A stretch of 64,000 nucleotides of DNA from Flavobacteriaceae bacterium (GTDB taxonomy: Bacteria > Bacteroidota > Bacteroidia > Flavobacteriales > Flavobacteriaceae). Shown here one piece after another: positions 60,105 to 64,000 of this stretch. The DNA lies in assembly GCA_030148025.1 (NCBI GenBank), contig JASBUG010000003.1:62001-126000 (forward strand), read 5' to 3'. The position numbers and the translations under genes were made by a program. Under the pieces are notes generated by a model that was given only the letters and a program-made list of their open reading frames with translations, was not told the origin of the DNA and made no database searches. How positions within the stretch are numbered: the stretch's first letter is position 1; each line of letters begins with the position of its first letter.

Positions 60105-61796
60105 TTATTTTCTAAAAAATGTTGCTTCAAATGTAGTGCTATTTCCTACATTATCTGTTACAATTAGCTTTAAATTATTTTTAGTATCTGTTATTACATT
60201 ATCATTAAAGTCGTGAACTAGAATATTCTTTTTAGCGTCATATTCCATTAATATCCATTTACCATTAACGGTGGCACGATAGTTTTTAATGCCTGTTAAG
60301 TCATCTTTTATTTTAATTTTTAAATACCTGTACTTACTAAGCCATTTACCATCTTGAAAATTAACAGGCGTAATTTTTGGCCCGTTTACATCGGTTCCAA
60401 GGGCATAGGTGCCTAAAGTTTTTGTTCTGGTAATTAACTTGTTACCTTTTTTTGTGGTCGACGAATATGCCAAACGACCTTTATAACCAGTTTTTCTGCC
60501 TATAAATAGTTTGTCTTTATCTTTTTGTAGGTAGTCGCTGATGTCAAAATTTATAGTCATGTATTTTTGAGCAGGAATTGAACCGTCGTGAAGTTCTAAA
60601 GTATCATTCTCTGCGTCAAAATCTATAAAGAAACTATCATAGAATGTGTTTTTTGGTATATCAACAGATATATTGTCTTTTTCTAAATGCGTGGGCTGAT
60701 CTGCATAGATAAAATGCTCAGTGATCTTTTCTTGTCGTTTTTTTATACTATCAGTTTTTATCCCTTTGATAGGGATCGTTAACCAGCTTTCGTTTCCATT
60801 ATAATCGCTAATACGAAGCTTAAATACTGATGATGTACTATCTTCAACAATAATGTGTCCTTTATTATCTACATCTTTATATAAGCTTAAAGGGTTATTT
60901 GGCTGAACAAATAATTTTTGAATTCTAGATTTATGCTTTTTATAATACGCATAATCGATTAGCCTATTTAAGTGTTTGGTTTCACTGAATGAAAATCTTT
61001 TAAAGTCTATTTCAAAGTTCTTACTGCCATTATAGAAAGATTGCATTTTACTAACCCCATTTTTGTTGGCAGCAAAATCTTGACGATCATAGGTAACAAC
61101 TCCAAAACCAATTTTTCCATAGGCTTTTATGTTTTCAACTGTATAATCACCATTTTCTAGAGGAACCAAACGTAATTTAGAACGTTCATTGGTTTGGTTT
61201 ACATGTGCGGTTTTTTCAATAGGGTAAGCATAAACTCCTAATATAGTTGGAGGTCTGGTATCTTTAACAGTTATGCCAAATAACATAGGGTTAATGGGTC
61301 TTTGGCTTTTGTCTCTTATTTCAAAATGCAAATGTGGACCACCAGAACCTCCAGTGTTTCCACTATAAGCAACAACTTCGTTGGCTTCAATTAATAGATC
61401 TGCGGTTTCTGGAAATACTTCTATTTCAAAGCTTTCTTTGTCGTATTGTAGTTTTTTTATATACGTTTCTATTTTAGGGGCAAACTTCTGTAAATGTGCA
61501 TAAACTGTAGTATATCCATTAGGGTGAGAAATATATAAAGCCTTACCATAGCCCCAATGAGAGATCTTAATTCTACTTACTCTACCTTGAGCGGCAGCGT
61601 AAACTTTTAAGCCTTCTTTTTGTTGAGTTTTTATATCTAAACCAGAATGAAAGTGATTAGAACGTAACTCAGCAAATGTACCAGATAACACCAAAGGTAT
61701 GTCTAGTGGGTTTTTAAAATAATCTTGAGGGTATGGATTTTGGGCAATTAAAATTTGCGAGAATACAATAAAAAAATAGATGAGGGTCCTTTTCAT
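60105..61796 (-). CDS. M23-family metallopeptidase
   Basis: 563 residues, signal peptide 1-19. The LytM/M23 domain lies at about 40-165: His50 and Asp54 (HSGLDIKTQQK), His155 and His157 (GPHLHFEIR), giving the zinc site HxxxD...HxH, plus His101 (YAHLQ). The C-terminal 380 residues are strand-rich (Ig-like or jelly-roll). Likely a periplasmic or surface peptidoglycan hydrolase. It ends 9 bp before the TonB receptor start. Confidence 0.88.
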   Translation of the reverse strand: MKRTLIYFFIVFSQILIAQNPYPQDYFKNPLDIPLVLSGTFAELRSNHFHSGLDIKTQQKEGLKVYAAAQGRVSRIKISHWGYGKALYISHPNGYTTVYAHLQKFAPKIETYIKKLQYDKESFEIEVFPETADLLIEANEVVAYSGNTGGSGGPHLHFEIRDKSQRPINPMLFGITVKDTRPPTILGVYAYPIEKTAHVNQTNERSKLRLVPLENGDYTVENIKAYGKIGFGVVTYDRQDFAANKNGVSKMQSFYNGSKNFEIDFKRFSFSETKHLNRLIDYAYYKKHKSRIQKLFVQPNNPLSLYKDVDNKGHIIVEDSTSSVFKLRISDYNGNESWLTIPIKGIKTDSIKKRQEKITEHFIYADQPTHLEKDNISVDIPKNTFYDSFFIDFDAENDTLELHDGSIPAQKYMTINFDISDYLQKDKDKLFIGRKTGYKGRLAYSSTTKKGNKLITRTKTLGTYALGTDVNGPKITPVNFQDGKWLSKYRYLKIKIKDDLTGIKNYRATVNGKWILMEYDAKKNILVHDFNDNVITDTKNNLKLIVTDNVGNSTTFEATFFRK

Positions 61797-61941
61797 AAGC
61801 AGCTTACTTAATGCTAAAATATTAATTTGTAATTAATAAGCAAAAAGCTTACCAAAGATTCGTTTGAAAAACGTAAATAGCTGATAATTAGGTTGTTTTA
61901 AAAATTACCTAAAAAGTATTGTTATTTAAGTATGGGTATGT

Positions 61942-61949
61942 TAACTTTG
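61942..61949 (+). promoter_or_regulatory. -7 element of the coiled-coil/zapA operon
   Basis: TAACTTTG, exact TAnnTTTG match, 24 nt before the ATG at 61974. Confidence 0.55.
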
Positions 61950-61973
61950 TGTAGTTAGTATTGAATTTGATAA

Positions 61974-62264
61974 ATGAGTAATATTGAGGCGGTTGTAGAT
62001 TCTTTAGAGAATCAAATTAGCAAAGTGTTGCATAAACTAGAAGTTTTAAAGCAAAGCAATGCGAAATTGAATAAAGAACTAGTCGAAGCTCAACAGCGTT
62101 TATCTCAACAAGAAGTAGAGATTACTACTTGGGAAGAAAAGTATGAAACACTAAAATTTGCAAATTCTATACTAGGCAGTGACGAAAGTAAAAGAGAAAC
62201 TAAGCTTAAAATAAATGCATTAATTAGAGAGATTGATCATTGTATTTCTCAGTTATCTGAATAA
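61974..62264 (+). CDS. Small coiled-coil protein upstream of zapA
   Basis: 96 residues, almost entirely helical with heptad pattern: VDSLENQISKVLHKLEVLKQ and LNKELVEAQQRLSQQEVEIT. It resembles a ZapB-like or cell-division-associated coiled coil in size and place; I cannot confirm homology. It lies 16 bp before zapA on the same strand. Confidence 0.7.
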   Translation: MSNIEAVVDSLENQISKVLHKLEVLKQSNAKLNKELVEAQQRLSQQEVEITTWEEKYETLKFANSILGSDESKRETKLKINALIREIDHCISQLSE

Positions 62265-62280
62265 TGCCTCATAGTTTTAA

Positions 62281-62574
62281 ATGTCTGAAAAGCTAAAAAT
62301 AAAGCTATCAATAGCTAATAGAGTATACCCTTTGACAATTGCACCAAGTCAGGAAGAAGGGTTACGTAAGGCGGCTCAGAAAATTGAAGCAATGATAAAA
62401 CAGTTTGAGCAAAGTTATTCTGTTAGAGATAAACAAGATGTTTTGGCTATGTGTGCCTTACAGTTTGCTTCTCAAACAGAACAAAAAACGATAGATAAAA
62501 ATAATTTAAATGAAGAAGTTGAGCATAAGCTTATTGCTATTGATCAACTTTTAAAAGAGCATTTAAGCTCTTAA
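62281..62574 (+). CDS. zapA: Cell division protein ZapA
   Basis: 97 residues. ZapA binds FtsZ and promotes Z-ring bundling. The N-terminal domain begins IKLSIANRVYPLTIAPSQEE and contains LRKAAQKIEAMIKQF, and the C-terminal helix forms the coiled coil. Length and fold match. Followed by a structured RNA and rny, the same order reported for flavobacterial 6S loci. Confidence 0.9.
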   Translation: MSEKLKIKLSIANRVYPLTIAPSQEEGLRKAAQKIEAMIKQFEQSYSVRDKQDVLAMCALQFASQTEQKTIDKNNLNEEVEHKLIAIDQLLKEHLSS

Positions 62575-62599
62575 GTTCTTTAAAATATATAAAGGTTAC

Positions 62600-62766
62600 T
62601 GCCTACATTGGTTATTTTTTTTGATAAACTCAACGTTAATTCTTTAAAAAGGGTGAGTTTAAGTTGTAAAAGCATGCTGTCTTAGAACAGATCCTTGATC
62701 AGCTTGTTAGCCCTAAACTTGTTTTTAAGGAGTTTATACAAAATCAGAACTGGTGTAGGCTTTTTT
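62600..62766 (+). ncRNA. ssrS: 6S-Flavo / SsrS-type RNA candidate
   Basis: About 167 nt between zapA and rny without an ORF. The ends pair: GCCTACA (62601-62607) with TGTAGGC (62754-62760), extended by imperfect pairs (TTGG with CTGG), closed by a T-run (62761-62766). Within it is a long open central region with AAACTCA / TGAGTTT (62626-62633, 62653-62660). This closing stem, central bubble and zapA-side location fit the 6S-Flavo family. 6S RNA sequesters RNA polymerase in stationary phase. Confidence 0.72.
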
Positions 62767-62786
62767 ATTTAACTAACTAAAACAGA

Positions 62787-64000
62787 ATGGAAACGAATAC
62801 AATTTTATTAATTGTTGGAGGAATTATATTAGGCGTTGTTATTGGATATATAATAGCTAAAACATTAGAAAAAAATAATGCGTCTAAGCTTCTTAAAAAT
62901 GCAAAAAAGGAGGCTGTTGGTATTATTAAGGATGCCAATCATGAAGGGGAAGCAATAAAGAAGGATAAAATTCTTCAAGCAAAAGAAAAGTTTATTGAAT
63001 TAAAGTCTGAGCATGAAAAGGTAATCTTATCACGTGATAAGAAAATGGCAGAAGCAGAAAAACGCACAAGAGATAAAGAATCACAAATATCATCAGAGCT
63101 TTCAAAAAACAAAAAGCTAAATATTGAGATAGAGGAGAAGATCAAAGACTATGATCATAGAATCGATATTTTAGAAAAGCGTAAGGATGAAGTAGAAAAG
63201 CTACATAAAAGCCAAATTCAACAGCTTGAGGTAATTTCTGGACTGTCTGCAGAAGACGCCAAGGCACAGTTGGTAGAATCACTAAAAGGTGAAGCCAAAA
63301 ATGATGCTATGGCTTATGTGCAAGATAAAATGGAAGAAGCTAAGCTTACGGCACAACAGGAAGCTAAAAAGATCATTATAAATACAATTCAGAGAGTTGG
63401 TACTGAAGAAGCAGTTGATAATTGTGTGTCGGTATTCAATATCGAATCTGATGATATAAAAGGACGAATTATTGGGCGTGAAGGACGAAATATTCGTGCT
63501 ATAGAAGCGGCAACAGGTGTAGAGATAATTGTAGATGATACGCCAGAAGCTATTATTTTATCGTGTTTTGATTCTGTAAGACGTGAAATTGCACGTTTAT
63601 CACTTCATAAATTGGTAACAGATGGTAGAATACATCCTGCTAGAATTGAAGAAGTTGTTAAAAAGACGCAAAAGCAAATAGAGCAAGAAATTATAGAAGT
63701 AGGAAAACGAACTGTGATCGATCTTGGAATTCATGGACTTCATCCTGAATTAATAAAGATGGTTGGACGAATGAAATACCGCTCATCTTACGGGCAAAAC
63801 TTATTGCAACACTCTCGTGAAGTTGCTAAGTTGTGTGGTATAATGGCTGCTGAGCTAGGGTTGAACTCTAAATTAGCTAAGCGTGCTGGGTTATTGCATG
63901 ATATAGGTAAAGTGCCAGATGCAGAATCAGATATGGAAACACCACATGCTATTTTAGGTATGCAATGGGCAGAAAAGTATGGCGAAAAGAAAGAGGTATG
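62787..64000 (+). CDS. rny: Ribonuclease Y, 3'-truncated by window edge
   Basis: 404 codons visible of about 520. An N-terminal membrane helix (about 5-24: [20 protein letters not shown]) is followed by a long coiled coil (about 25-190), a KH domain ([15 protein letters not shown], about 220) and the HD domain with HDIGK ([14 protein letters not shown]). Membrane-anchored endoribonuclease that starts mRNA decay. The gene runs off the right edge. Confidence 0.95.
   Translation, partial: METNTILLIVGGIILGVVIGYIIAKTLEKNNASKLLKNAKKEAVGIIKDANHEGEAIKKDKILQAKEKFIELKSEHEKVILSRDKKMAEAEKRTRDKESQISSELSKNKKLNIEIEEKIKDYDHRIDILEKRKDEVEKLHKSQIQQLEVISGLSAEDAKAQLVESLKGEAKNDAMAYVQDKMEEAKLTAQQEAKKIIINTIQRVGTEEAVDNCVSVFNIESDDIKGRIIGREGRNIRAIEAATGVEIIVDDTPEAIILSCFDSVRREIARLSLHKLVTDGRIHPARIEEVVKKTQKQIEQEIIEVGKRTVIDLGIHGLHPELIKMVGRMKYRSSYGQNLLQHSREVAKLCGIMAAELGLNSKLAKRAGLLHDIGKVPDAESDMETPHAILGMQWAEKYGEKKEV

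Noticed and set aside
1..64000. CRISPR array, prophage, insertion sequence, toxin-antitoxin or defence locus
   Set aside because: No regularly spaced repeats with unique spacers, no transposase, integrase, phage structural or restriction genes were found on either strand.

Overview
The window is chromosomal DNA of a marine-type Flavobacteriaceae (phylum Bacteroidota). It is visibly AT-rich and densely coding. It shows flavobacterial hallmarks: promoters of the TAnnTTTG (-7) type instead of TATAAT, a T9SS-sorted secreted protein, a TonB-dependent receptor with a carboxypeptidase-like N-terminal domain, several Bacteroidota-type DUF proteins (DUF4294, DUF6048, DUF6452, DUF6768) and a probable 6S-Flavo RNA between zapA and rny. 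I found no rRNA, tRNA, insertion sequence, phage gene or CRISPR array. The genus cannot be fixed from this stretch.

Layout. 1-2.9 kb: phoH (5'-cut), purC and a convergent porin. 3.0-10.7 kb: carbon uptake, with an AGCS alanine/Na+ symporter, a DUF4212 + SSS symporter pair, a secreted T9SS/PKD esterase-like protein, acs and a DUF2188 gene. 11-19 kb: a secreted isochorismatase-like hydrolase, a Crp/Fnr regulator, then an AraC / SDR (frameshifted) / NAD(P)-binding / AraC cluster and a large VPS10-type beta-propeller protein. 19-25.3 kb: satD-DUF3307, a Bcr/CflA-type MFS exporter, DinB, GNAT, MarC and amidohydrolase genes. 25.4-31.4 kb (minus strand): the three-gene propionyl/acyl-CoA carboxylase operon, then a NUDIX / class V aminotransferase / PrsW operon. 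31.6-37.2 kb: penicillin acylase, YciI, M42 peptidase, DUF4294 and hemolysin III. 37.3-42.9 kb: an unknown protein, two tandem lipocalin-like paralogues, a lectin-like secreted protein, AraC, DUF4268, ZIP and a methyltransferase. 43-50.3 kb: an RNA methyltransferase, lipoproteins, the DUF6048/DUF6452/TlpA/rlmD string. 50.4-57.6 kb: ECF sigma-DUF6768, rocD, DUF2752/CCC, Smr, a TSP3 lipoprotein, cysteine desulfurase, DUF2306 and DUF985. 57.6-64 kb: TonB receptor, M23 peptidase, then a coiled-coil gene, zapA, 6S RNA and rny (3'-cut).

The most interesting signals are regulatory. (i) Three promoters (araC1 at 12.5 kb, the SDR operon at 13.4 kb, the VPS10 gene at 15.8 kb) carry the same two-part site, TGA(C/A)-N7-GACAA, always exactly 21 nt upstream of a TAnnTTT(G/A) element. 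This implies a small AraC-type regulon encoded by the cluster itself. (ii) satD is preceded by three 22-bp inverted repeats, TTATC(G/T)-N10-CGATA, at an exact 28-bp period, the last overlapping the -7 element. (iii) At least six genes have the -7 element ending exactly 4 nt before ATG, which predicts leaderless mRNAs. (iv) Long palindromic intergenic repeats occur at 25.3 and 34.4-34.7 kb. The SDR gene carries a one-base deletion in an A-run that splits it into two frames.
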